45,841 nucleotides of DNA from Burkholderia sp. (lineage in GTDB: Bacteria > Pseudomonadota > Gammaproteobacteria > Burkholderiales > Burkholderiaceae): positions 1-45,841 of the forward strand of contig JAIRVP010000057.1 of assembly GCA_031253835.1 (NCBI GenBank), read 5' to 3'. The notes below the pieces were generated by a model that worked only from the letters and a program-made list of their open reading frames with translations, ran no database searches and was not told the DNA's origin. Shown piece after piece: positions 27,349 to 35,592 of the stretch; position 1 is the stretch's first letter; each line of letters opens with the position of its first letter. The translations under genes and the position numbers were made by a program.

Positions 27349-30347
27349 CAGTGAGATGAATTCAGTTGGGAGACGAGGTCGAGTTGATCCTTCGCGACCT
27401 GCTGGTTGATCCCGTTCGTCACGTCACCCATCAGGTGACGTCCGACCGTGGTCACGCTCTCGCCGTCGAGCGTGACGGGGCTGCCGACTGCTTTCGGCAT
27501 CAGCGCCGCCGTACCGTCACTGATCGGGCCGAGCCGGCCTTCCTGCAGGCCGGTCAGGATATCGCCATCGACCCGGTAGGCCGTGACGTTGGCGGCCTGG
27601 GCGGTCCCGCCGTATTGCGCAACCGTCCCCGGATTGAGGCCGGCTGCATTGAAGGTCACCGCCGAACCGCCGCTGGCCTCGGCCGCCGCGGACGCCAGCC
27701 CCCCGCCGAGCGAGTGCCCGGTGAAGTCGACGCCGGACGACGCGCCCGCGTTTTCGATGTTCTTGCCGATCGAGACCGCGTTGCGGTAATACGGCGCATC
27801 GGCCCCCAGCCCCTGGGCCATGTTGTTGCCCATGTCTTCGCCAAAGAGCTGCTGCGTACCCTTGAACGCAACCGACGGCTTCATGCTGTCACCGAAGACA
27901 TTCGGATCGGGAACATACAATTGCGACCCGAAGTTGCTGCCGGTCTTTTCGAAATCGCTCGGCTTGAGACCGAATGCCTTGAGCGCTTCCGGATCGTTGG
28001 ACGCCATCTTCCACCCGGTCGGCGGCGGATCGTTCGGGTGATACACGTGATCGGCGAGTTTCGCCAGTTGCTGGGCTTTCATCGAGCTCGCGAGCTTGGC
28101 TGCGGCCGCCCGCGTCGCGGGATCAGGACTCGCCAGTCCTTTCGCGATCATCGCTTGCGCTGCTGCCCACTCAAGCGCGAGCGCCTGCTCGGCGGACTGC
28201 GCACTGCCCCGATTCAGATGGATGACGGGACCGTCGAGATAGATGCCGTTCGCGTTGATGACGATCGTCGAAGAACCGAAGGTCAGCTTGATGCTGTCCG
28301 GCGTCATCGTCACGACGCCTTCCCCGACGCGATGCTCGATACCGTCGCTGGCCTGATGGCTTTGCATGCCGGGCCCGGCTTTGCTCGCGATGGCCTTCGT
28401 GTTGATGACGTTCGCCGTGGTGTCGCGCGTCAGGGCGATGGTCTCCTTCAACCCGCCCTGCGCGATCTGCTTCGTCTCGCTGCCCTTGAGCAGCGACACC
28501 GTACGCGCGCCGGCTTCGACCGTGTGCGTTTCCGCATCCTTGATCACCGTGTTCATGTCCTTCTGCGCATGCAGAAAGACTTCCTGGCCGCCGTTTACGT
28601 CGGAAAACCGTAGCTCGTTCGAGCCCGCACCCTTGTGCGTCTGGCTCTTGATCCCCATCGTCTGCCCTGCGGCGCCGTGGTACGGATTGCCCTGCTCGCC
28701 GTTGTAGACGCGGCCCACGATGACCGGGTTATCAGGGTCCCCCTGATTGAAGGCGACCAGGACCTCCTGGTTGATCCGCGGGATCGCGGCTGCGCCCCAC
28801 CCGTCACCCGCCCACGGCTGAGACACGCGAACCCACATCGAATCCGAGCCATCCATCTGACCGCGACGATCCCACAGGAAGTGGACCTTCACCGCGCTCC
28901 CGTTCGTGTGAATCTCTTCGCCTTTCGGCCCGACCACAATCGCCGACTGCGTGCCGTGGATGACAGGCTTCGGCGTATTGCGCGGCGAGCGGTACGGAAT
29001 TTTCTTCGGGAGCAACGCGAATGTATTGCGATACGGCAGTTTTGCGCTGTGCTGCGTGTAATCGTTCACGGCCTCGTGACGAACATGCAGAATGGCGTAC
29101 TCCTGATTGTTCGCCATCACCGGATGGTTCGTCACCGTCGCGCTGCCGGCTGACGTCATCCGCCACGCATGACCCGCGCCCGTATAGCGATGCGCGCTCG
29201 CCTCTTCCGCCTGCATCGCAATGCGGGCGTAGCGATCGCCGTCATCGCCGTGGTCGAACAGTGACTGGTGCTCGAAACGCTCGGTGGTGTCGAGACCGGC
29301 ATGACGGAGATTCTCCGGCTCGGCCTGTGCCAGCATCAGCGGCGACGAAGGATTCTGGTGATTGAAATCGCGGAACGCGATCTTGCCGATGCCGAAGCGC
29401 CGCCCTTCGTGCAACTGGTCAATACCGTTGTCTTCGCTCGCCGCGCCGGCAGCGTACGGCAAATTGGCCTGCCCTTCGATCGGACGGAACACGAAATTCG
29501 TGTCGCCGATGACAAGGATGTGCTTTTCCTTCTCGTAGCGATGCGTCCAGATCAGGCCTTCCTGCTCCATCAACCGTGCACAGAAGTTGTAGTACGACTC
29601 CTGGTACATCACGATGTACTCGAGCGGCTTCTGCGCGGTCCGGATGTCAAACTCGAAATCGGTGAACCCGTGGTCCTGGAAGATCTCGCCAAGGATGTCC
29701 TGCGCGGTCTTGTTCTGGAAAATCCGGCAATCGGTAGAACGCGTCAGAAACCAGAACCAGGGCGCCACCGTCATCTGGTATTGCGTCACCTGACCAGGAT
29801 TTCCGGCACGATCGAACGACGTGACGTAGCCATCGAAGTAGCGGATGGTGTCGCCGCCCCCCGAGGACACGATGCGCTCAAGCGTCGACTGCCGCCCGTT
29901 CTGGTCGAGCCGGATCTTGATCGGCTGACCGATCAGGTGATCGGGCGTCAGGTCATGCTGATGCGACAGCAGATCGAGGTGGATTTCCGGCAACCGGTTC
30001 ACGTGTTCATCGATGACCGCGGTGCTGACCAGCAGCACGTCCGGACCCAGCGGCGAGTCGATCGTGACGTATCGGTTCAGCTGCGTCAGGCGAGCGGCGC
30101 CGCCAGCAGCATTGTTGAGCGCGTCCGCAATCGCAGCGGGCGTCTTGTTCATGAGGGAGAAGCCCGTCTGCGCAAGCTGGACAGCACGTTGAACGGTGTC
30201 GAGATGACCGGCGACGCCAGCGAGCGGGCCGATCTGGCCGGCCACCGTGGACGCAACCGGCCCGGCAAGGCCGCCAAGCGCGCTCAGCGAGCCCAACAGA
30301 TTCCCGCCGGAACCTGCCGGAATACCTCCATTCGGGGCGAAACTCAT
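27348..30347 (-). CDS. vgrG: VgrG spike protein with C-terminal lipase domain
   Basis: 999 aa from ATG at 30345-30347 (AAGGGA RBS); a longer TTG-started frame is rejected. After a Gly/Ala-rich N-terminal extension of about 85 residues come the VgrG gp27-like part (RYVTIDSPLGPDVLLVSTAV; YIVMYQESYYNFCARLMEQE), the gp5 OB-fold (VKVHFLWDRRGQMDGSDSMW; WAGDGWGAAAIPRINQEVLV), and the beta-helix/DUF2345 part (SIKLTFGSSTIVINANGIYL). From about 690 to the end is an alpha/beta-hydrolase with the nucleophile elbow GHSLGGG near 877, a class-3-lipase-like toxin. It would be delivered to the target periplasm to attack phospholipids. An extended N-terminus before the gp27 part is unusual for VgrG. Confidence 0.92.
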   Translation of the reverse strand: MSFAPNGGIPAGSGGNLLGSLSALGGLAGPVASTVAGQIGPLAGVAGHLDTVQRAVQLAQTGFSLMNKTPAAIADALNNAAGGAARLTQLNRYVTIDSPLGPDVLLVSTAVIDEHVNRLPEIHLDLLSHQHDLTPDHLIGQPIKIRLDQNGRQSTLERIVSSGGGDTIRYFDGYVTSFDRAGNPGQVTQYQMTVAPWFWFLTRSTDCRIFQNKTAQDILGEIFQDHGFTDFEFDIRTAQKPLEYIVMYQESYYNFCARLMEQEGLIWTHRYEKEKHILVIGDTNFVFRPIEGQANLPYAAGAASEDNGIDQLHEGRRFGIGKIAFRDFNHQNPSSPLMLAQAEPENLRHAGLDTTERFEHQSLFDHGDDGDRYARIAMQAEEASAHRYTGAGHAWRMTSAGSATVTNHPVMANNQEYAILHVRHEAVNDYTQHSAKLPYRNTFALLPKKIPYRSPRNTPKPVIHGTQSAIVVGPKGEEIHTNGSAVKVHFLWDRRGQMDGSDSMWVRVSQPWAGDGWGAAAIPRINQEVLVAFNQGDPDNPVIVGRVYNGEQGNPYHGAAGQTMGIKSQTHKGAGSNELRFSDVNGGQEVFLHAQKDMNTVIKDAETHTVEAGARTVSLLKGSETKQIAQGGLKETIALTRDTTANVINTKAIASKAGPGMQSHQASDGIEHRVGEGVVTMTPDSIKLTFGSSTIVINANGIYLDGPVIHLNRGSAQSAEQALALEWAAAQAMIAKGLASPDPATRAAAAKLASSMKAQQLAKLADHVYHPNDPPPTGWKMASNDPEALKAFGLKPSDFEKTGSNFGSQLYVPDPNVFGDSMKPSVAFKGTQQLFGEDMGNNMAQGLGADAPYYRNAVSIGKNIENAGASSGVDFTGHSLGGGLASAAAEASGGSAVTFNAAGLNPGTVAQYGGTAQAANVTAYRVDGDILTGLQEGRLGPISDGTAALMPKAVGSPVTLDGESVTTVGRHLMGDVTNGINQQVAKDQLDLVSQLNSSH

Positions 30348-30495
30348 TTCAATTCCCTTTATTTTCGTCTCAGGTTCTGTCCCCAACTGGCTTGCCAGCG
30401 CGAGGCCACGCTACTGTAGGACAAAACGTTTGCGAGTGAAAGATACCTGAACGCCTTCTCGGGTTCTTTTCGCCCGCATTCGTTCGTGTCGAGCG

Positions 30496-32376
30496 TCAAA
30501 CAAGCGGCTGAGTGCCTGGGCAGGGTCTGCCAGCGCGGAGCACCGCCCCCGTATTGGCCGACAGCAACCAGATTTGCACGAAACTGGTGACCGGCACGTA
30601 GGGAGTAAACAGTTGCTCCATCACTCGCCCCAATCCATCAAGGCTGAACTGGAGAAAGCGCGGCTCGTCAATCACGAGCCGGATTTCAAGGCCCTGAACA
30701 AATGCCGAAGCGGGTTTGCCTGGCATCCAACGTCGCACGCGGGTGGTTGATAGCGCGACGAGGGCATCGAATCGGCGGCCGCCGTCAGGCGCGAACATCG
30801 CGAAACGCGTACACAACCGCTTGAATTGCGCAAGGCCGTCGTCGTTCAGCCGTATCGCCTGCGGAACCAGCCACAACAACAATTCCCAAAGCTCGCCGCG
30901 ACGAAACACCGGTGCGGGACTCGCACTCGGTGGATCCAGCAGCACAATCTCGTCAGCGGAGTCCCCATCCCGTAGCGCCAGTTTCCGCTCGCGCATGTCA
31001 GACAGATTGCCATTCGTGCAAGACAAAGTAATGTCGAGCTGAAGCCGCCCGGCCGGATAGACGGGTTGACCGCTGGCGCTCACCAGCGCGAGCTCCAAAC
31101 CACGCAGCGCATCACGGTTCGCCGCGCCCCCCCGTTCGTGCGGCACCTCCTGACCATGCCTGGCCGGTTCCGCAGCGCCCTTCGGTGCTCGCCGGGACTC
31201 GTCGCGCAAGATGATCCAGTACGGCCCGGGCGCTGCCCCAAGCGCGTGCTGGAGCGACTCGAACGGCGGCAGAATCGCGACACCGTCGGCGCCCGTCATG
31301 CGCACCTGGTCAACCCACCACACCTCCGTCGTGACCGCAGTTTTGAGCAAAAACGGCTTGAGCGCGTAGTACGGCAGCCCTGCCTTCGTTTCGATCGGTT
31401 CGGCGTTGCTCGAGAAAAGGTTGACCACCGGCGTGCAGAACAGCCGGACATTGTTGGCCGAAGCGGCGACCAGACGCTGGGCGCGATGTGAATCGGGATG
31501 GATGCCCGTGAGCGCCAAATGCAGCGTGATCTGCCTGGCACCTGCCGCCATCCGCTTCAGTCGCACCAGATTCAGGTCGAGACAGTCAAAGCGGGCCGGG
31601 AATGCGCCGTACTCCATCAGTAGATGAAACGGCGCAATTGACCCGCCGTGAGGCATCGGGAGCAACGCGTCGGTGTCGCTGTAGCCTGCGGCCGCAAGGG
31701 GCATGTCCACACGGCTCCAGCGCCCACTGCCATCGAGCTCGACGAACGAGCGTGCCGTATGCAGCAACACCCCATCGGCAAGGGCCGCGACGACTTCCCT
31801 GCCGCCGGTCAAATGCAGGCGCAGCCTGTCCGGTGCAATCTCAAACTGGACTGACGGTGATGTGAGTTCCAGCGTGAAAGACAAGAGGCCAGTGGTCTCG
31901 GGCGGCAGTGCCGCCTGCATTGGCGCGACGGCCGAAGTCGTGTAACGCGCGGCAGAGACAGCCAGCGGCACCAGCGTGACGTCGGTCGCCGTACAGAACA
32001 CCTGTCGGGAATTCGGCGCTATCAGTTGCGTGCCGCGAGGAATCACGCGGGGTTCGGTCTGCTTCCCCTCCCGATCCCCGTGAAATTGCGCAATCGCGCA
32101 GGACGGAAACGGCCGCAGGAAGACGCCATGCGCCGTATCGATCAGCGCGTGGGTAAATTCCGGTACATCGTCCTCGAGGCGGATGTCGTGCTGGGCGGAC
32201 ATCAACGCGAACGATTGCAGCAGCCGTTCGACGTGGGGATCATCCGAATGCTCGCCTGACATCGCAAGGCGGGCCGCGATTTTGGGGTAATGCCGAGTGA
32301 ACGCGCGCATCGAACGGCGCAGCAGCCCCAACTCGCGCTCAAAATACGGTAGAAGATCCTCGGGTTCGATGGCCAT
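30496..32376 (-). CDS. tssF: TssF (VasA) type VI secretion baseplate protein, orphan
   Basis: 626 aa, typical length. N-terminal LLPYFERELGLLRRSMRAFT and FARRYP-like RHYPKIAARLAM, DPHVERLLQSFALMSAQHDI, RPFPSCAIAQF and the C-terminal FVQGLEIRLVIDEPRFLQFS then LFTPYVPVTSFVQIWLLS are all TssF landmarks. TssF forms the baseplate wedge with TssG, TssE and TssK. None of these other core genes is present: vgrG follows 148 bases downstream and unrelated genes lie upstream. It may be a spare wedge subunit that travels with this vgrG cluster, or a relic of a larger locus. The frame is intact. Confidence 0.9.
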   Translation of the reverse strand: MAIEPEDLLPYFERELGLLRRSMRAFTRHYPKIAARLAMSGEHSDDPHVERLLQSFALMSAQHDIRLEDDVPEFTHALIDTAHGVFLRPFPSCAIAQFHGDREGKQTEPRVIPRGTQLIAPNSRQVFCTATDVTLVPLAVSAARYTTSAVAPMQAALPPETTGLLSFTLELTSPSVQFEIAPDRLRLHLTGGREVVAALADGVLLHTARSFVELDGSGRWSRVDMPLAAAGYSDTDALLPMPHGGSIAPFHLLMEYGAFPARFDCLDLNLVRLKRMAAGARQITLHLALTGIHPDSHRAQRLVAASANNVRLFCTPVVNLFSSNAEPIETKAGLPYYALKPFLLKTAVTTEVWWVDQVRMTGADGVAILPPFESLQHALGAAPGPYWIILRDESRRAPKGAAEPARHGQEVPHERGGAANRDALRGLELALVSASGQPVYPAGRLQLDITLSCTNGNLSDMRERKLALRDGDSADEIVLLDPPSASPAPVFRRGELWELLLWLVPQAIRLNDDGLAQFKRLCTRFAMFAPDGGRRFDALVALSTTRVRRWMPGKPASAFVQGLEIRLVIDEPRFLQFSLDGLGRVMEQLFTPYVPVTSFVQIWLLSANTGAVLRAGRPCPGTQPLV

Positions 32377-32649
32377 ACACGTTCCGGATGGTCACGCCGA
32401 TCGGGTAATCGATGCCGTGTTCAAAAAATGGAGCGGGCGATTCTAACCGGAGGTCCGGCAACCTTTTGAGCACGGCAGGGCAAAACGAATCCCGCCACTC
32501 GCTCCGTAGTGGCCCCGCCGGCTACGCTGCTCGCAACAGGACGATGGTCCGTGGAATTGACGACGGCGCTTCCTGTTTCTTGCCCTGCGACCTATCTGAT
32601 GTACTGATCGTGTGATCTGACCGTACGAGACTCCGTTCCGCGTGGCACT

Positions 32650-33036
32650 CTAATCCGAAATGTGTGTCGATTTCCCGACGATCAAGGCTCGCTCGGTATA
32701 GCCCCATGCGGCAAGCGCACACAGCACGCCGCATGTGGCGTACCCCAACGTCATCCGGTTGATGGCGATCCCGTTCGCCAGTATTCCGGCGATGACCACG
32801 CCGCCAAGCCCGCCGATCAATACCGTGACGCAGAGAACCACCCTTTTCGGAATCCGCTTCGACATCCGGTCGATCGGCCACGACACGATCAGCGCACACG
32901 GAAACGTCACGGCGAAGGCGATTCCGGCAAACAGGATCGACATCGTCCCGAAATCCCTTATCGACGACAAGCCGATCGATATCGCACCCACAATGGCCGA
33001 TGCCAGACTGGCACTCACCCTCTCCGCCAGCTTCAA
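32650..33036 (-). CDS. Small membrane protein with a G9 tract at its start
   Basis: 128 aa if started at TTG 33034-33036; GTG at 33016-33018 is another option. Four hydrophobic segments: SLASAIVGAISIGL, MSILFAGIAFAVTFPCALIV, VVLCVTVLIGGLGGVVIAGI and MTLGYATCGVLCALAAWG. Just upstream is an ATG (33047-33049) followed by a run of nine G. With nine G the ATG is out of frame with the gene; with eight it would read MGGELKLAERVSASL in frame. The tract could therefore be an on/off switch, or the assembly may carry one G too many. Family unknown. Confidence 0.55.
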   Translation of the reverse strand: MKLAERVSASLASAIVGAISIGLSSIRDFGTMSILFAGIAFAVTFPCALIVSWPIDRMSKRIPKRVVLCVTVLIGGLGGVVIAGILANGIAINRMTLGYATCGVLCALAAWGYTERALIVGKSTHISD

Positions 33037-33038
33037 TT

Positions 33039-33047
33039 CCCCCCCCC
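33039..33047. repeat. Nine-base C/G homopolymer
   Basis: C9 on the plus strand, G9 on the coding strand of the membrane protein, directly after its potential ATG. A typical slippage site. Confidence 0.85.
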
Positions 33048-33332
33048 ATTTCCGTTGAATCCCGCTCCCGATACCGTCGCGCCGATCGCCCCGGAATTCA
33101 TGCCCTCCACCATGTCCGCATTCGACGACACTACGCAACCTGCCGATTCGGCATATTTTTCGTGCTGGCGGGTTGACCCGACAATTCTTGACGGTCCGCA
33201 AGCCGCCGAACTGGTAGCATGCGTGTCGCCTCGCAACAGGCGATACGCGGCAAGGGCCGCCGGCCGGGCGCCACGAAGCCCGCTCGGGACGATTGATCGC
33301 ACCCCTTTTGAAACCGTGTAGGCTGCCGCGTT

Positions 33333-33369
33333 GTCATCTGGCCACCCGCAGACCATACGGCCAGATGAC
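33333..33369. promoter_or_regulatory. Perfect 11-bp inverted repeat in a gene-free stretch
   Basis: GTCATCTGGCC (33333-33343) and GGCCAGATGAC (33359-33369) with a 15-base spacer. No T-run on either side. Either an operator or an RNA hairpin. The stretch 33050-33489 otherwise contains nothing I can support. Confidence 0.55.
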
Positions 33370-33489
33370 CGCAAGTACGCCCCACCGGCGACAAACTAAC
33401 CGCCCCCGTTGAACCCCGCAACACCCCGGCATCGCCCCGCGCGACCCGTTGCAGTAACCGTTGGAGTGGCGCATCCCGCGCCGGCAAGC

Positions 33490-33645
33490 ATGAAGAACTC
33501 GAAGCAGCCCACCCGTCCCGCGCGCGACAAAGACCGCACGCCGCTCGCACGCGCGGGCGCGTTGCTGCTGATGGCCGGCCTGCTGTACCTGCTGTGGCCG
33601 TCCGCCGAAACCGCGTACCTCGCGATGGAATCGATGATCCGCTGA
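33490..33645 (+). CDS. 51-aa single-pass membrane protein
   Basis: ATG at 33490; the RBS is weak. The N-terminus is basic (MKNSKQPTRPARDKDRTPLA) and is followed by one membrane span (AGALLLMAGLLYLLWPS) and a short tail ending AMESMIR. Positive-inside orientation puts the N-terminus in the cytoplasm. Codon use fits the host. It ends 38 bases before the trpS leader. Family unknown. Confidence 0.6.
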   Translation: MKNSKQPTRPARDKDRTPLARAGALLLMAGLLYLLWPSAETAYLAMESMIR

Positions 33646-33671
33646 CGCGCGCGGCCGGCCGCGCACTGCGC

Positions 33672-33677
33672 TATACT
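33672..33677 (+). promoter_or_regulatory. -10 element placing the trp leader start at the ATG
   Basis: TATACT, a near-consensus -10 box, ends 6 bases before the ATG of the leader peptide. Transcription would begin at or within a base or two of that ATG, giving a leaderless transcript. No good -35 box is visible at 16-18 bases. Confidence 0.6.
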
Positions 33678-33683
33678 TGCGCG

Positions 33684-33734
33684 ATGGAAATCAAACCTGC
33701 CTCGCCGATCGTGCATTGCTGGTGGCGCGCCTGA
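33684..33734 (+). CDS. 16-aa trp-type leader peptide with tandem Trp codons
   Basis: Reads MEIKPASPIVHCWWRA then TGA. The two adjacent TGG codons (33720-33725), three codons before the stop, are the hallmark of an attenuator that senses charged tRNA-Trp. There is no room for a Shine-Dalgarno between the -10 element and the ATG, so translation probably starts on a leaderless mRNA. It lies 120 bases before trpS on the same strand, which is the logical target for Trp-dependent control. Confidence 0.8.
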   Translation: MEIKPASPIVHCWWRA

Positions 33735-33827
33735 CCCAGGCGGCCCGTTTCCTTTTGCATGTCCCAAACGTGATGCCGCCAGCCATGGCGGCATTTGCGT
33801 TTCTGCGCCGACATCATGGCTGGCGGC
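33729..33827 (+). promoter_or_regulatory. Attenuator RNA upstream of trpS: alternative pairings
   Basis: Elements seen: a small hairpin GCCTG/CAGGC (33729-33733 with 33737-33741) over the leader stop; GGCGGC (33739-33744), complementary to GCCGCC (33775-33780) in the left arm of the terminator; and ATGGCTGGCGGC (33816-33827), a perfect 12-base complement of 33775-33786. Proposed reading: a ribosome stalled at the Trp codons opens the first hairpin, frees 33739-33744 to pair with 33775-33780, and so prevents the terminator. This is inferred from pairing by eye; no energy was calculated. Confidence 0.65.
33773..33802 (+). terminator. Attenuator terminator hairpin of trpS
   Basis: Perfect 9-bp stem ATGCCGCCA (33773-33781) with TGGCGGCAT (33786-33794), 4-base loop GCCA, followed by TTTGCGTTT. 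The T-tract is interrupted, so the stop signal is moderate. Confidence 0.7.
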
Positions 33828-33854
33828 TTCGATAACCCGGAGCCAACGTCCACC

Positions 33855-34868
33855 ATGCCCCACCCGAACCGACCGATCATCCTCACCGGCGACCGCACGA
33901 CCGGCCCGCTGCATCTCGGCCACTACATCGGCTCGCTGCGCGCACGCGTGCAGATGCAGCACGAAGCGCGGCAATTCCTGCTGCTCGCCGATACGCAGGC
34001 GCTGACCGACAACATGGGCCGCCGCCAGCGCGTCACCGAGAACGTGATCGAGGTCGCGCTCGACTATCTCGCGGTCGGCATCGATCCGGCGATCTCGACG
34101 ATCGTCGTGCAGTCGCAGGTACCCGAACTCGCCGAACTGTCGCAATACCTGCTCAACCTCGTCACGGTCGCGCGCCTCGAACGCAATCCGACCATCAAGG
34201 AAGAGATCCGCCTGCGCGGGTTCGAACGCGACATCCCGGCCGGCTTCCTGACCTACCCGGTGAGCCAGGCGGCCGACATCACCGCGTTCAAGGCGACGCA
34301 CGTGCCCGTCGGCGACGACCAGCTCCCGATGATCGAACAGACCAACGAACTCGTGCGCCGCTTCAACGCGACCGTCGAGCAGCCCGTGCTGGTCGAATGT
34401 GAAGCGGTGCTGTCGTCGGTCACGCGGCTGCCGGGGATCGACGGCAAGGCGAAGATGAGCAAGTCGCTCGGCAACGCGATCACGCTCGGCTCGACGCCGG
34501 ACGAGATCGCGCAGGCCGTGAAGGACATGTACACGGACCCGAACCACCTGCGCGTGAACGATCCCGGCCAGGTCGAAGGCAACGTGGTGTTCACGTTCCT
34601 CGATGCATTCGAGCCGGACGTCGCGAAGGTCGACGAGCTGAAGGCCCACTATCGCCGCGGCGGCCTCGGCGACAGCGTCGTCAAGCGCGTGCTGAACGAG
34701 CGGCTGCAGGCGCTGATCGAGCCGATCCGCACGCGCCGCCGCGAGTTCGAGGCCGACAAGGCCGAAGTGATGGCGATCCTGAAGCGCGGCACGCTGCACG
34801 CGCGGGAAGTGGCCGGTGCGACGATTGCAGAGGTGAAGAGCGCGATGGGGCTCACGTATTTCGATTGA
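33855..34868 (+). CDS. trpS: Tryptophanyl-tRNA synthetase (auxiliary type)
   Basis: 337 aa from ATG at 33855; an in-frame ATG at 33816 would add 13 residues but sits inside the attenuator repeat. Class I signature motifs: PLHLGH at 18-23 (HIGH box) and KMSKS at 200-204. Other TrpRS blocks: LLADTQALTDNMG, TIVVQSQVPELAELSQYLLN, ARLERNPTIKEEIR, FLTYPVSQAADITAFKATHV and VGDDQLPMIEQTNELVRRFN. It charges tRNA-Trp in the cytoplasm. The opening IILTGDRTTGPLHLGHYIGS is the form seen in second, inducible TrpRS enzymes; whether another trpS exists in this genome cannot be seen here. The Trp-Trp leader suggests induction by low charged tRNA-Trp. It ends 9 bases before a convergent VOC gene. Confidence 0.94.
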   Translation: MPHPNRPIILTGDRTTGPLHLGHYIGSLRARVQMQHEARQFLLLADTQALTDNMGRRQRVTENVIEVALDYLAVGIDPAISTIVVQSQVPELAELSQYLLNLVTVARLERNPTIKEEIRLRGFERDIPAGFLTYPVSQAADITAFKATHVPVGDDQLPMIEQTNELVRRFNATVEQPVLVECEAVLSSVTRLPGIDGKAKMSKSLGNAITLGSTPDEIAQAVKDMYTDPNHLRVNDPGQVEGNVVFTFLDAFEPDVAKVDELKAHYRRGGLGDSVVKRVLNERLQALIEPIRTRRREFEADKAEVMAILKRGTLHAREVAGATIAEVKSAMGLTYFD

Positions 34869-34877
34869 GCCACACCG

Positions 34878-35291
34878 TCACGGCCGCTCGCGCTCCGGCA
34901 CAGCGGCGTGACACACGGCCTCGATCCGGTTGCCGGCCGGATCGACGAGAAACGCCGCGTAGTAGTTGTCGTGGTAGTGCGGCCTCAATCCGGGGTCGCC
35001 GTCAGACTGGCCGCCCGTGGACAGGCCGGCTTCGAAAAATGCGTGCACCTGCTCGCGCGTAGAAGCCTTGAAACACCAGTGCCGCTTGTTCGTCCCGACT
35101 TCGGCGGGATCCAGATATACCGCGAGAAAGGTCGAGGCGGTGTCGTTCGCGTTGCAACGTTCGCCATAACCGAGCGCAGTGGCCCGATCATAGACCTTGG
35201 TCGCACCCAGCGCGGCCATGACGGCATCGTAGAAAGGCCGCGCCAGGTCGATATCCGGCACGCCGATGGACACGTGGTCAAGCAGTTGCAT
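34878..35291 (-). CDS. VOC-superfamily (glyoxalase-fold) protein
   Basis: 137 aa; ATG at 35289-35291 (MQLLDHVSIGVPDIDLARPF). The paired beta-alpha-beta-beta-beta modules show metal-site candidates: His6 in the first strand, HWCFKA in the middle and the Glu in DPAGNRIEAVCH near the end. This is the common small dioxygenase/isomerase/resistance fold. Substrate cannot be told. Convergent with trpS. Confidence 0.85.
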   Translation of the reverse strand: MQLLDHVSIGVPDIDLARPFYDAVMAALGATKVYDRATALGYGERCNANDTASTFLAVYLDPAEVGTNKRHWCFKASTREQVHAFFEAGLSTGGQSDGDPGLRPHYHDNYYAAFLVDPAGNRIEAVCHAAVPERERP

Positions 35292-35592
35292 GGTATGGGC
35301 TCCGTTGAACGTGCACGAGTCTACACAAGCGCCACGTATTGCGCCGAAGCCCCCTCGCACATGGCGGCCAAGCCCTTGGTCCACTCCGCCGATGTCACGC
35401 CCCGGCGCACCCGCCATCGTTTCCCCGTCATCCACCCAGTTCACGACACCATGACGCCCCAGGAAACGATCGACCGGCTGGACAGCCGGTGCAAACCGAA
35501 TGCGGGTGGCGGATCCACGGCCGCATGCAGGAGCGCAGCCGGATGCACAATGCGCCGCCGGGCGCGGCACTGTGAGAAGCCCGCGCGGCGCG
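35292..35592. other. Gap with a possible gene remnant
   Basis: About 300 bases between two minus-strand VOC genes. On the plus strand, ATG at 35453 opens MTPQETIDRLDSR and then the likely frame shifts to VQTECGWRIHGRMQERSRMH before a stop at 35573-35575. This could be a decayed short gene, but the evidence is slight. Nothing else seen. Confidence 0.25.

Noticed and set aside
17389..32376. Prophage or integrative element carrying the T6SS cluster.
   Set aside because: No integrase, tRNA-linked attachment repeat, transposase or phage structural gene beyond T6SS spike parts was found at either edge.
32650..33201. The long (183-codon) version of the membrane protein.
   Set aside because: The first 55 residues are charged, Gly/Arg-rich and not protein-like; the real gene begins near the G9 tract.
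33855..34868. T-box control of trpS.
   Set aside because: No T-box sequence or specifier structure was found; T-boxes are rare outside Gram-positives, and the WW leader explains the region better.
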